DNA from: Synergistaceae bacterium
GTDB lineage: Bacteria > Synergistota > Synergistia > Synergistales > Aminobacteriaceae
NCBI GenBank assembly: GCA_017458545.1
Contig: JAFTBA010000347.1
Coordinates: 1-7,458, forward strand
Direction of reading: 5' to 3'
DNA: 7,458 nt
Both the position numbers and the translations under genes were made by a program. The notes beneath the pieces are model-generated. The model was given only the letters and a program-made list of their open reading frames with translations. It was not told the origin of the DNA and did no database searches. Below are positions 1-5,797 of this stretch, piece by piece (the first letter of the stretch is position 1; the number at the start of each line of letters is the position of its first letter).

Positions 1-280
1 GAACGAATGACGAGAGATCATAAACGGTTGAGCGTTCGATGAGTCTTTCGGCGATTCTGTTGATGTAACTTTCGGGGCCGTAGGGTTCAACGTCCTGAGA
101 GTCGGGGTAGGGTTCGTAGGGTTCAACGTCCGGGCTGTCGTGTCGGTAAGGGTTATAGGCTTCCTGAACTCCTCCTCCTGAACCTCCGCAGCCGCCTGTT
201 AAAATGACGGCAGTTAAGATTGCAAAGATGAACAGCACAGTGCAGTTCTTCAGCTTGGTGGAACTAAACAAATCAGACAA
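1..280 (-). CDS. Putative lipoprotein, N-terminal part (cut by window edge)
   Basis: Reading leftwards from a TTG at 280, about 93 codons stay open to the window edge, so the C-terminus is missing. The start is supported by a full AAAGGAGG site at 295-288, seven bases upstream, and by an in-frame TGA inside the adjacent repeat that rules out a longer protein. The N-terminus has a lysine-containing head, a hydrophobic stretch (VLFIFAILTAVILTGG) and then Cys-Gly-Gly. This looks like a lipoprotein signal peptide with Cys near residue 31, although Thr at -3 is not the usual Leu. After a Gly/Ser linker comes an acidic Pro/Tyr-rich segment with two copies of DVEPY in a 12-residue imperfect repeat. 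Infer a membrane-anchored, surface or periplasmic protein. I do not recognise a family and the functional domain probably lies outside the window. Confidence 0.7.
   Translation of the reverse strand, partial: MSDLFSSTKLKNCTVLFIFAILTAVILTGGCGGSGGGVQEAYNPYRHDSPDVEPYEPYPDSQDVEPYGPESYINRIAERLIERSTVYDLSSFV
79..131. repeat. Two 17-base exact repeats, 36-base period, inside the lipoprotein gene
   Basis: The 17 bases at 79-95 recur exactly at 115-131. The period is 36 bases (12 codons), so the repeat keeps frame and encodes the duplicated DVEPY motif just after the lipoprotein signal peptide. This looks like a small in-frame duplication in a linker or surface segment. Confidence 0.75.
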
Positions 281-295
281 GATAATGCCTCCTTT

Positions 296-363
296 AAGGA
301 TTGTTTTTCCTCAAGGATTGTTTTTCCTCAAGGATTGTTTTTCCTCAAGGATTGTTTTTCCTC
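296..363. repeat. Four perfect tandem copies of a 17-base unit in the lipoprotein leader
   Basis: The unit aaggattgtttttcctc repeats four times without mismatch (296-312, 313-329, 330-346, 347-363) and abuts the ribosome-binding site of the lipoprotein gene. On the transcribed (minus) strand each unit reads GAGGAAAAACAATCCTT. Within a unit, GAGGA can pair with TCCTT (one G-U) around a seven-base loop, so the leader RNA could form a row of four small hairpins. Each unit also holds a Shine-Dalgarno-like AGGA and an anti-Shine-Dalgarno-like CCTT. The repeat is visible directly. Any regulatory effect, or variation in copy number, is inference. Confidence 0.95.
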
Positions 364-389
364 ATTATACACTCCTCCGAAAACGTCAA
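364..389 (-). promoter_or_regulatory. Possible promoter for the lipoprotein gene
   Basis: On the minus strand TTGACG (389-384) is followed by a perfect TATAAT (369-364), but the spacer is only 14 bases, short for a housekeeping sigma factor. Transcription would begin at the edge of the 17-base repeats, making them most of the leader. The same TATAAT also overlaps an ATG preceded by GGAGGAG (377-371). The site may instead be the translation start of a six-codon ORF read on a transcript from the upstream gene. Confidence 0.35.
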
Positions 390-398
390 TGTACTGCT

Positions 399-1007
399 TT
401 AATCGGAGAGTATTTTTTTGTTTTCCTGTTGTCGTTTTTTTCTCTGCTGATAGATTTCGAGCATGTCAACAACTTCTTTATCATCTTCATCACTGATTGC
501 CTCTTCTGTTTCAAACAGTACAGTTGTCTCGGCAACATATACTGTGTAAATAGTTTCAGTGTCGATTACTGCATTGACTCCCCTGAACAGCAGTGCAACC
601 GGCGTTAGGAATATCGACCCTATTATCGCTGCACCTCTTGCACTTTTACCGCTTTTGTCCTGATTTCCAGTGAGGGGTATTATCTTACCGTTGAATGCCT
701 CAACGGAATCTACTGAGAAACTCAAAGAGCCTTTTGCGCCGATTACCCCTGCTGAAGCGGCTTTGAGGATTTTACCGTAAGCGTTTGCACCGCGTTCAAT
801 GAGAACGAAGCCGCTGCTGTTTGTTACTGGGCGTTCAACGATGAAACGGATTACCTGTTCGGGCTTAACGTTATTGGATTTTAATTTTTCTGCTGACCTG
901 ATGAAAACTTCAGTGCCTTTTTCGATTGTGATGTTCTCAGAATATGACGTGCCTGTCAGCAAGATAACCGTAAGAACTATCAACGCAATTAACGTAAACT
1001 TCTTCAA
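399..1007 (-). CDS. Exported protein of unknown function with a C-terminal membrane segment
   Basis: A 202-residue protein starting at TTG (1007). An in-frame TAA lies shortly upstream with no other start between, although no clear ribosome-binding site is visible. Residues 1-23 form a signal peptide (Lys-Lys head, long hydrophobic core, TSYS before a likely cleavage site) without a lipobox Cys. Residues 25-115 have a beta-rich pattern (EVFIRSAEKLKSNNVKPEQ, then FVLIERGANAYGKI and a GxxGAKGSLSFSVDSV stretch). This resembles uncharacterised secreted proteins in which a conserved 'rigid Gly' core precedes an 'IPL' strand. Residues 124-141 (Gly/Ala/Leu-rich) could be a membrane helix or a glycine-rich insertion element. 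Residues 170-202 are acidic, then strongly basic and probably helical. It lies downstream of the thrB terminator and in the same direction as the lipoprotein gene 118 bases further on, so both may belong to one envelope unit. I cannot name the family. Confidence 0.75.
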   Translation of the reverse strand: MKKFTLIALIVLTVILLTGTSYSENITIEKGTEVFIRSAEKLKSNNVKPEQVIRFIVERPVTNSSGFVLIERGANAYGKILKAASAGVIGAKGSLSFSVDSVEAFNGKIIPLTGNQDKSGKSARGAAIIGSIFLTPVALLFRGVNAVIDTETIYTVYVAETTVLFETEEAISDEDDKEVVDMLEIYQQRKKRQQENKKILSD

Positions 1008-1068
1008 CTTAATACACGCTCGCTTTCGGCATTAATTTCAGCCTGAGAAATTTATTGCCCTCACGGAT

Positions 1069-1103
1069 AAAAAAATCCCCCTTCGGTCTGACAACCAAAG
1101 GGG
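1069..1103 (-). terminator. Intrinsic terminator of the thrC-thrB operon
   Basis: On the minus strand, eight bases past the thrB stop, a 10-bp stem (1103-1094 with 1087-1078, one G-U pair) closes a six-base loop (CTGACA on the plus strand) and is followed by seven T residues (1075-1069). The arrangement is a textbook rho-independent terminator and should end the four-gene operon. Confidence 0.9.
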
Positions 1104-1110
1104 CAATTAA

Positions 1111-2022
1111 TTACCCTTCAACAGTTCCCAGCGGCGAGCAGCTCAGCACAAAGAAATGCGATGACGCTCCGCCCTCAGTGAAAATCCTGCACATGGCCTG
1201 TGAGAGTTTTCCTGCTTTGCCGTGAACTATTGCTATCATTGTAGGCCCTGAACCTGATATTGCTGTAGCTACACAGTCAGGGTGATTCGCAATTTCGCTG
1301 AAGAATTTTTCACCTGTTGAACCGGGAAAAAGTTTAGCCCTGTGAGCCTGATGGAGTCTGTCCTCCATACCTACCCTGAGCAGATCCCAGCGTCCCATAG
1401 CCCACGCAGCACATAATATACTTGCATGGCTCACGTTAAACACTGCGTCCTTAAACGGCACGCTCTCAGGCAAAATTCTTCTTGCGTCCTCAGTATGAAC
1501 CTCGAAATCAGGAACTGCTGCAATAACGTTCAAATCCTCAGGCAATGCAGGAAGCCTCACATACCTGAGCGACTCGCCGTCCCAGCATGAGACAGTCATA
1601 CCTCCGATGTAACAAGGCACAACATTATCGGGGTGTCCTTCAATTTTAGTCATTACCCTGAGCAATTCAGCCTCAGGAAAATGCTTGCCAGACAAAATAT
1701 TAGCGATTACCACACCTGCAACTACTGCTGTTGACGAACTGCCTAATCCCCTGTTTAACGGTACGGCATTACAGCTCTCGAATGCGAATCCTTTAGGTTC
1801 AACGTTCCATTCTTCGCAGGCTTTGATGTAACTGGTTACGAGCATATTTTTGCTTGCGTCTTTTAACAGGTCAACACCTTCGCCCCAGACTTCGGAAGTG
1901 TATTCACCCTTCGGGAGAATTTCTTTAACCGTAAAAATATTGTAGAGGTTCAAAGCCATTCCCAGAGTATCGAAACCTGAACCTAAATTTGCAGTTGTCG
2001 CAGGAACTTTGAGGCGTATCAT
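1111..2022 (-). CDS. thrB: Homoserine kinase
   Basis: A 303-residue GHMP-family kinase that phosphorylates L-homoserine with ATP to give O-phospho-L-homoserine, the penultimate step of threonine synthesis, in the cytoplasm. All three family motifs are visible: the N-terminal VPATTANLGSGFDTLG (residues 6-21), the ATP-phosphate loop PLNRGLGSSSTA (88-99) and the C-terminal AISGSGPTM (254-262). EGHPDN (128-133), typical of ThrB, is also present. Length is normal for the family (about 300). Its ATG overlaps the TGA of thrC as ATGA (2019-2022), so translation is probably coupled and the two proteins are made together. It is the last gene of the operon and is followed by a terminator. No damage is seen. 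Confidence 0.97.
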   Translation of the reverse strand: MIRLKVPATTANLGSGFDTLGMALNLYNIFTVKEILPKGEYTSEVWGEGVDLLKDASKNMLVTSYIKACEEWNVEPKGFAFESCNAVPLNRGLGSSSTAVVAGVVIANILSGKHFPEAELLRVMTKIEGHPDNVVPCYIGGMTVSCWDGESLRYVRLPALPEDLNVIAAVPDFEVHTEDARRILPESVPFKDAVFNVSHASILCAAWAMGRWDLLRVGMEDRLHQAHRAKLFPGSTGEKFFSEIANHPDCVATAISGSGPTMIAIVHGKAGKLSQAMCRIFTEGGASSHFFVLSCSPLGTVEG

Positions 2023-3065
2023 GCTTCGAGCACCCTCATCAGGTCTTCAAGCGTATCGTTAATCTCTACAGGTTTACCGACCTGAGACATAGCTGTATCG
2101 GGGTCTTTGAGGCCGTTGCCTGTGAGTATCATAGTGATAGTGAGGCCGTCTAAGTTTCGTCCTGAGCGTTTGAGTTTTAACAGTCCTGCTAACGGTGCGC
2201 ATGATGCAGGTTCAGCGAAAACTCCTCCTTCAGCGGCGAGTATTCTCTGAGCTTCGAGTATCTGTTCGTCAGTTACTGCGTTGAACTCACCGCCTGATTC
2301 GCTTACTGCTGCTCTGGCTAAATGTGCGCTTACGGGGTTTCCTATGCGTATGGCTGTTGCAATAGTTTCAGGGTTAGGGCAGGGCTTATTGTAAACTAAG
2401 GGTGCAGCACCTTCGGCCTGAAATCCCATCATCTTTGGAAGCGTGTTAATTTTTCCGAGCTTCTTGTACTCATTGTAACCTGCCCAATACGCCGAGATAT
2501 TCCCTGCGTTTCCAACGGGTATAGCGTGCCAGTCAGGAGCATGGCCGAGAACGTCGCAAATTTCCCAAGCACCTGAACGCTGACCGATTAGCCTGTAAGG
2601 ATTAACGCTGTTGACCATAGCACAGCCTGTTTTGTCAGCACCTTCACGTGCAAGTTCCAAAGCCCTGTCGAAATTTCCTTTAACCGCTATGACTTTAGCA
2701 CCGTACATGAGTGCCTGAGCGAGTTTACCGAGAGCTACTTTCCCTGCAGGAAGCAGCACGAAACAGGGTATACCCTGACTTGCTGCGTAAGCTGCTGCGC
2801 TTGCGGAGGTGTTACCTGTTGAGGCACAGATAACGGCGCGTTTGCCGTCTTCGAGTGCTTTAGCGACTGCGAGAACCATACCTCTGTCCTTGAACGAGCC
2901 TGAAGGGTTACAGCCCTCAAATTTACCGTAGAGTTTAACGCCTTCACCGAGTCTTCTGCTGACTTTGGGAAGAGGGATTAAAGGTGTAGAACCTTCCTCG
3001 AGGTTAACGTCAGGTGTTTTTTCTGTTACGGGTAAAAGCTCCCTGTAATGTTTCAATACTCCCAT
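2019..3065 (-). CDS. thrC: Threonine synthase
   Basis: A 348-residue PLP-dependent (fold type II) enzyme converting O-phospho-L-homoserine to L-threonine, the step after ThrB. The PLP lysine is in NPSGSFKDRGM (Lys59). GNTSAS follows at 84-89, the phosphate-binding loop PVGNAGN is at 183-189, EPAS is at 285-288 and LTGNGLKD is at 314-321. The length matches the short ThrC class (about 350), which lacks the extended N-terminal region of the E. coli type. The ATG at 3065 has AAGGAG at 3084-3079, a spacing of 13 bases that is long but like several genes in this window. The gene begins 36 bases after the second PARG-like gene with no terminator between, so it is likely co-transcribed with it. It overlaps thrB by four bases. 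Confidence 0.97.
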   Translation of the reverse strand: MGVLKHYRELLPVTEKTPDVNLEEGSTPLIPLPKVSRRLGEGVKLYGKFEGCNPSGSFKDRGMVLAVAKALEDGKRAVICASTGNTSASAAAYAASQGIPCFVLLPAGKVALGKLAQALMYGAKVIAVKGNFDRALELAREGADKTGCAMVNSVNPYRLIGQRSGAWEICDVLGHAPDWHAIPVGNAGNISAYWAGYNEYKKLGKINTLPKMMGFQAEGAAPLVYNKPCPNPETIATAIRIGNPVSAHLARAAVSESGGEFNAVTDEQILEAQRILAAEGGVFAEPASCAPLAGLLKLKRSGRNLDGLTITMILTGNGLKDPDTAMSQVGKPVEINDTLEDLMRVLEA

Positions 3066-3101
3066 TGTTTAATGTTTACTCCTTCTGTGAATTTATGAGG
3101 A

Positions 3102-3911
3102 TTATATTAACACGTGCTGAAACACTTTGAAATTCCTGCTCTCAAAATTATTACAGTAAACCGCGAATATTATGCTGTCGAATTTCTTATTGTAAACCTT
3201 AAGTGCTTCCTTCCAGGTTGACGCGACAATCTCAGGCGGATTATGAAACGCTCCGCAGCCGAACGCACCGCCTATGAAAACATCAACGTTGTTATGTGCA
3301 GCAATACGCAGGATATTTTTTGCGCGGTTAACGTGAAGAGCGAAGAGTGCATCATCAGAAATTCTAACGCCCTCGAAAATATGAGGTGCTGCACAAGTAA
3401 CGACATCGATCTTCACGAACTCATCAGGTGTTAAACGTTCCGGGATTTCATCATTATCATCTTTGCATATCACGATGTCGGGTGAATATATACATCTGTC
3501 GGTTGCTTTCCAGCCGAAATTGCCGTCTTCATGGTAACTGTAGAAATCTTTTTGAGCTGTCTCATTATATTTGAGTGAAGGGTAAAGTGTTGACGAACGG
3601 CAAATGCTTTCTTCCTGAGCACGGCTGCCCCAATCGACTCCTCCTCCGGGGTGCTGTGAAGCTGCGAAGTTAAGAACTGCGATTTTTTTGTCGGGCGACT
3701 CGCTGTGAACCTTCAATGCTGTCTGTAATGTTCTTCCCTGAACAACGCTGATGTTCCCTGATTTGTGAACGTCAACTTCTTCCGAAAAATCTTCCGTGTA
3801 AACTTTCACGCGCCCGTCAGTTTCAATAATAGCCCTGCTCAAAATCGGCTCTTCGTAAAAAAATTTCATCGTATCACGGAAAACTTCTCTCAATTCTTCT
3901 TTAGTCGGCAT
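3102..3911 (-). CDS. TIGR02452/DUF2263 protein, microbial-type PARG-like macrodomain (paralogue 2)
   Basis: A 269-residue protein of the TIGR02452 family (microbial-type poly(ADP-ribose) glycohydrolase catalytic domain). Characterised members are macrodomain hydrolases that cleave ADP-ribose polymers. The signature is clear: VLNFAASQHPGGG (79-91), then seven residues and QEE (99-101), ESICRSSTLYPSL right after, and a C-terminal IGGAFGCGAFHNPPEIVA (213-230). In bacterial PARGs the second Glu of QEE is catalytic and the Gly run contacts the diphosphate, and both are present here. ATG at 3911 has AAGGAG ten bases upstream, embedded in the last codons of the preceding paralogue, which it overlaps by 11 bases. 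Roughly half the residues match that paralogue by eye, so the pair arose by tandem duplication. The true substrate (polymer, mono-ADP-ribose, or another nucleotide) cannot be told from sequence. Confidence 0.88.
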   Translation of the reverse strand: MPTKEELREVFRDTMKFFYEEPILSRAIIETDGRVKVYTEDFSEEVDVHKSGNISVVQGRTLQTALKVHSESPDKKIAVLNFAASQHPGGGVDWGSRAQEESICRSSTLYPSLKYNETAQKDFYSYHEDGNFGWKATDRCIYSPDIVICKDDNDEIPERLTPDEFVKIDVVTCAAPHIFEGVRISDDALFALHVNRAKNILRIAAHNNVDVFIGGAFGCGAFHNPPEIVASTWKEALKVYNKKFDSIIFAVYCNNFESRNFKVFQHVLI

Positions 3912-4740
3912 TTTCGTTATTCTCCTTCATTATTCCTTCAGGGAACTCGCTTCTGAATGCCCTGAACTTATCTCTTTCCTTACCCTGCCGCATGTAAACG
4001 GCGAATACTATAAGGCTGAATTTCTCCCTGTATTTAGCGAGAGCCTCACGCCATGCCCAAGCCGTAAGCTCAGGTGAATTATGGAACAGTCCGCAGCCGA
4101 AAGCCCCTCCGAGAAAAATATCAGCACCGTTAAACGCGCATACCCTCAGAATATTCTCAGCTCTTTTCCTGTAAATCCCTAAAAGTTCATCAGCTCTCAC
4201 GGGCTCATCCCTTAAGTGAGGGGCAGCACACGTAATCACATCAATTTTGGCGAAATCCTCAGCCGCTAAACGTTCGGGGAGTTCTTCGCTGTCATTTTTG
4301 CATATCACGACATCGGGCGAATATATGCACTCGTCCCAGCCCGTGAAAATATAATTATCCCTGTGCGGAACGTAATATGCTTTTTTCATTTCGTAAGTAT
4401 TGATTGAGGGGTAGAGAGTTGTTGAACGGCAGATAGTTTCTTCCTGAGCTTTACCGCCGATTAAGACGCTGCCTCCTGGTTCGGTTGATGAAGCGAAATT
4501 GAGGACGGCAATTTTTTTGTCCGGGAACTCCCTGCGAAGTGCAAGTGCAGTTTGAACTGTTCTTCCGTCAACAACTCTAATCTCACCTGCCTTATGTGTT
4601 TCGACTTCTTCGGCGAAATCTGACGGGTAAAATTTTGTTGCTGACTTAGTATAGTTTACGGCCTCACTCAAAATTTCGTTAAGCTCGCAGAATCTTAATG
4701 TGTCCTCAAAAATTTCAACGAGCTGTTCTTTATCTGCCAA
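3901..4740 (-). CDS. TIGR02452/DUF2263 protein, microbial-type PARG-like macrodomain (paralogue 1)
   Basis: First gene of the putative operon and paralogue of the next one. Taking TTG at 4740 as start gives 279 residues. AAGGGAG (4758-4752) lies 11 bases upstream, and the N-terminus then aligns residue for residue with the start of paralogue 2 (xADKEQLVEIFEDT against MPTKEELREVFRDT). The signature motifs also fall at identical positions (89-91 and 99-101). An ATG at 4761 would add seven residues but has no ribosome-binding site in front. VLNFASSTEPGGS, then seven residues and QEE, replaces the third Gly of the usual GGG with Ser. Both Glu residues remain, as does GGAFGCGLFHNSPE near the C-terminus. 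Family knowledge suggests ADP-ribose hydrolysis. Whether the Ser change alters activity is unknown. The C-terminal tail (KENNENAD) carries the ribosome-binding site of the next gene. Confidence 0.87.
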   Translation of the reverse strand: MADKEQLVEIFEDTLRFCELNEILSEAVNYTKSATKFYPSDFAEEVETHKAGEIRVVDGRTVQTALALRREFPDKKIAVLNFASSTEPGGSVLIGGKAQEETICRSTTLYPSINTYEMKKAYYVPHRDNYIFTGWDECIYSPDVVICKNDSEELPERLAAEDFAKIDVITCAAPHLRDEPVRADELLGIYRKRAENILRVCAFNGADIFLGGAFGCGLFHNSPELTAWAWREALAKYREKFSLIVFAVYMRQGKERDKFRAFRSEFPEGIMKENNENAD

Positions 4741-4784
4741 CTCAATTTTTGCTCCCTTCATTTGAAATGCTAATGCTGAAGATT

Positions 4785-4790
4785 ATTATA
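4785..4790 (-). promoter_or_regulatory. Possible -10 element for the PARG-like/thrCB operon
   Basis: A perfect TATAAT on the minus strand sits just past the T-tract of the upstream terminator and about 45 bases before the first operon gene. No convincing -35 lies 16-18 bases upstream, because that region is the terminator stem. The position is right for the operon promoter but the support is only a hexamer. Confidence 0.35.
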
Positions 4791-4793
4791 CAG

Positions 4794-4832
4794 AAAAAAA
4801 ACGGAGACCTCCCGTTAAGCGGAAGACCTCCG
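4794..4832 (-). terminator. Intrinsic terminator of the PH-domain gene
   Basis: On the minus strand a 13-bp uninterrupted stem (4832-4820 with 4814-4802) closes a five-base loop and is followed by eight T residues (4801-4794). Three of the pairs are G-U, so the plus-strand copy has three A-C mismatches and is much weaker despite a T-run at 4835-4841. The terminator therefore serves the minus-strand gene ending at 4871. Confidence 0.9.
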
Positions 4833-4870
4833 GATTTTTTTGTCTGCGTGTAGTTTTGTGCTTAGAGTGT

Positions 4871-5419
4871 TTATGCTTCGGGTGCAGGTGCAGGGGCAGG
4901 TGTTGAAGCCGGCTGCGAGCCTGAACCTAAAGTATATTTCCTTGCGTGTATCTGAATCTCATCTCGAACCGCGAGCGGATCGGGTATGTTATGTGCGTAA
5001 ATTTCCTCTGTGCCTGTGCCTGATGAAGTTATGACTACATCGCCTATGCGCATGATTGTCTGCATCATTGTCTGTCCGACTCTGATGTGAGTGATGTTCG
5101 ATAATCCGATCTCGATTGACTCGCGGAAATCGGGGCTGAACGGTTTTAAGGGATGACAGACTACGAAAGCGACTTCCTGATCCTCAGCTTTTTCGGGATT
5201 ATCGCGGAGTATGAGGGACATAGTTGCGCGCTGAATCGAAATGTATGCCAGAATCAAAAGGTCAGCAACAAGCACAACTATCCACATTAACTTCAGCCAA
5301 GAAGCATCTGATTTGAAGTAATGCACGACTCCTCCAAGTACAAGCAGTAATACGGCGAGGAACAGCAGCTTGTAGAAACTTCTCCAAGCGGGTTTGTAAG
5401 TCTTGTAAAACGGTTCCAT
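4871..5419 (-). CDS. Membrane protein with bacterial PH-like domain (YdbS/bPH_2 type)
   Basis: A 182-residue protein with two hydrophobic helices (about 16-34 and 41-61) followed by a cytoplasmic-type domain (about 65-160). That domain has the bacterial PH-domain pattern: LSNITHIRVGQTMMQTIMRIG, then DVVITSSGTGTEEIYAHNI and PDPLAVRDEI. This is the two-helix-plus-one-bPH arrangement common to YdbS-like proteins, whose roles are mostly unknown. The C-terminal tail is a Pro/Ala repeat (STPAPAPAPEA) and probably disordered. ATG at 5419 has AAAGGAAGGA about 12 bases upstream. It is a single-gene unit with its own promoter (5473-5480) and terminator (4794-4832), and it diverges from the plus-strand aroB-like unit. 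The function cannot be inferred further. Confidence 0.8.
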   Translation of the reverse strand: MEPFYKTYKPAWRSFYKLLFLAVLLLVLGGVVHYFKSDASWLKLMWIVVLVADLLILAYISIQRATMSLILRDNPEKAEDQEVAFVVCHPLKPFSPDFRESIEIGLSNITHIRVGQTMMQTIMRIGDVVITSSGTGTEEIYAHNIPDPLAVRDEIQIHARKYTLGSGSQPASTPAPAPAPEA

Positions 5420-5472
5420 GATGATAATAAATCCTTCCTTTCACAGCGTAAATCTTCAGTGAGTTTTAGGCA

Positions 5473-5481
5473 ATTATAGCA
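5473..5481 (-). promoter_or_regulatory. Extended -10 promoter of the PH-domain gene
   Basis: On the minus strand TGC directly precedes a perfect TATAAT (5478-5473), the TGn extended -10 form. The -35 region is only weakly matched (TTAATT, about 18 bases upstream), as is usual for extended -10 promoters. The leader would be about 47 bases. It lies in an AT-rich region shared with the divergent plus-strand promoter at 5515. Confidence 0.55.
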
Positions 5482-5514
5482 TTAATTTTTTCATTTAATT
5501 AAAATGTATATCAC

Positions 5515-5546
5515 TTGACAATTAATGACGGTTATGTAATTATTAT
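5515..5546 (+). promoter_or_regulatory. Probable promoter of the aroB-like unit and its leader
   Basis: A perfect TTGACA stands at 5515-5520. At a 17-base spacing the -10 is AATTAT (5538-5543, four of six consensus bases). TATTAT at 5541-5546 matches better but needs a 20-base spacer. Transcription would start near 5550, about 20 bases before the short leader ORF, leaving a leader of roughly 250 bases before the aroB-like gene. Confidence 0.55.
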
Positions 5547-5572
5547 ATTCAACAAAATTTAAGAGGAGTTTT

Positions 5573-5680
5573 TTGTTTTCAGTGAATAGCTTATTACTTA
5601 CATCAGCAGAATATTTTATGGCATTTGATTTTAACTTCTGGTGCTTTTACCGGAAGTTAAGTTTGCTTTGGCTGACGTAA
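5573..5680 (+). CDS. Putative aromatic-rich leader peptide (attenuator)
   Basis: A 35-codon ORF opens at TTG 5573, four bases after AAGAGGAG (5561-5568). GTG at 5582 (32 codons, 13-base spacing) is an equally possible start, given the long spacings elsewhere in the window. It ends at TAA 5678-5680. Residues 14-26 read YFMAFDFNFWCFY: five Phe, two Tyr and one Trp, or eight aromatics in 13 residues, with another Trp at 33. A short ORF dense in aromatic codons, followed by competing RNA pairings and a terminator ahead of an aroB homologue, matches the design of amino acid biosynthetic attenuators such as the pheA and trp leaders. The peptide itself would have no function; its translation would be the sensor. 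T-rich DNA makes Phe codons by chance, so the coding claim rests on the combined layout. Confidence 0.55.
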   Translation: MFSVNSLLLTSAEYFMAFDFNFWCFYRKLSLLWLT

Positions 5681-5771
5681 GGAATTAAAACACGGCTCAC
5701 AACAAAATACACGCAGAAATCCGCACCCTTTGAATCAGTCAAAACAAACTCTTTCGGAGGGTGCTTTTTTT
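5633..5771 (+). promoter_or_regulatory. Putative transcription attenuator (pause hairpin, antiterminator, terminator)
   Basis: Three pairings can be drawn. First, AACTTCTGGT (5633-5642) with ACCGGAAGTT (5649-5658): a 10-bp hairpin over the Phe/Trp/Tyr codons. Second, AGTTTGCTTTGGCTGA (5660-5675) with TCAGTCAAAACAAACT (5735-5750): 15 of 16 positions pair, one of them G-U, with one C-A mismatch. Third, the terminator stem at 5723-5764. The second pairing takes up almost the whole terminator loop and should form before the 3' arm is made. Proposed logic: a ribosome reaching the stop at 5678 covers 5660-5675, so the terminator forms. A ribosome stalled at the aromatic codons (5612-5650) leaves that segment free, so the antiterminator forms and transcription continues. 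The pairings are seen in the sequence; the mechanism is inference. Confidence 0.55.
5723..5771 (+). terminator. Intrinsic terminator in the leader of the aroB-like gene
   Basis: GCACCCTTTGAA (5723-5734) pairs with TTCGGAGGGTGC (5753-5764) in a 12-bp stem with two G-U pairs, around an 18-base loop. Seven T residues follow (5765-5771). It lies 26 bases before the aroB-like ATG and no complete larger gene precedes it, so it acts inside the leader rather than at the end of a gene. That position is what suggests attenuation. Confidence 0.88.
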
Positions 5772-5797
5772 ATGCTCAGGAAGGAATGATTTAATCA

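Noticed and set aside
296..363. CRISPR-like direct repeats
   Set aside because: The 17-base units are directly adjacent with no spacers, and no cas-like gene is present.
204..608. Plus-strand ORF of 134 codons
   Set aside because: It runs through the leader repeats and opposite the exported-protein gene. Its sequence is Phe/Cys-rich low complexity with no ribosome-binding site, so it is an antisense shadow.
1008..1068. Promoter for the exported-protein gene
   Set aside because: The gene needs one after the thrB terminator, but no hexamer pair in this 61-base gap was good enough to annotate.
4802..4841. Bidirectional terminator
   Set aside because: A T-run also follows on the plus strand, but three pairs that are G-U on the minus strand become A-C mismatches, and no plus-strand gene ends there.
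4840..5034. Plus-strand ORF of 64 codons
   Set aside because: It is antisense to the PH-domain gene, lacks a ribosome-binding site and begins beside a terminator.
5560..5790. T-box riboswitch upstream of the aroB-like gene
   Set aside because: No T-box consensus (UGGNACCRCG) or specifier stem could be found. TGGTGC...ACCGG forms a simple hairpin inside the leader ORF instead.
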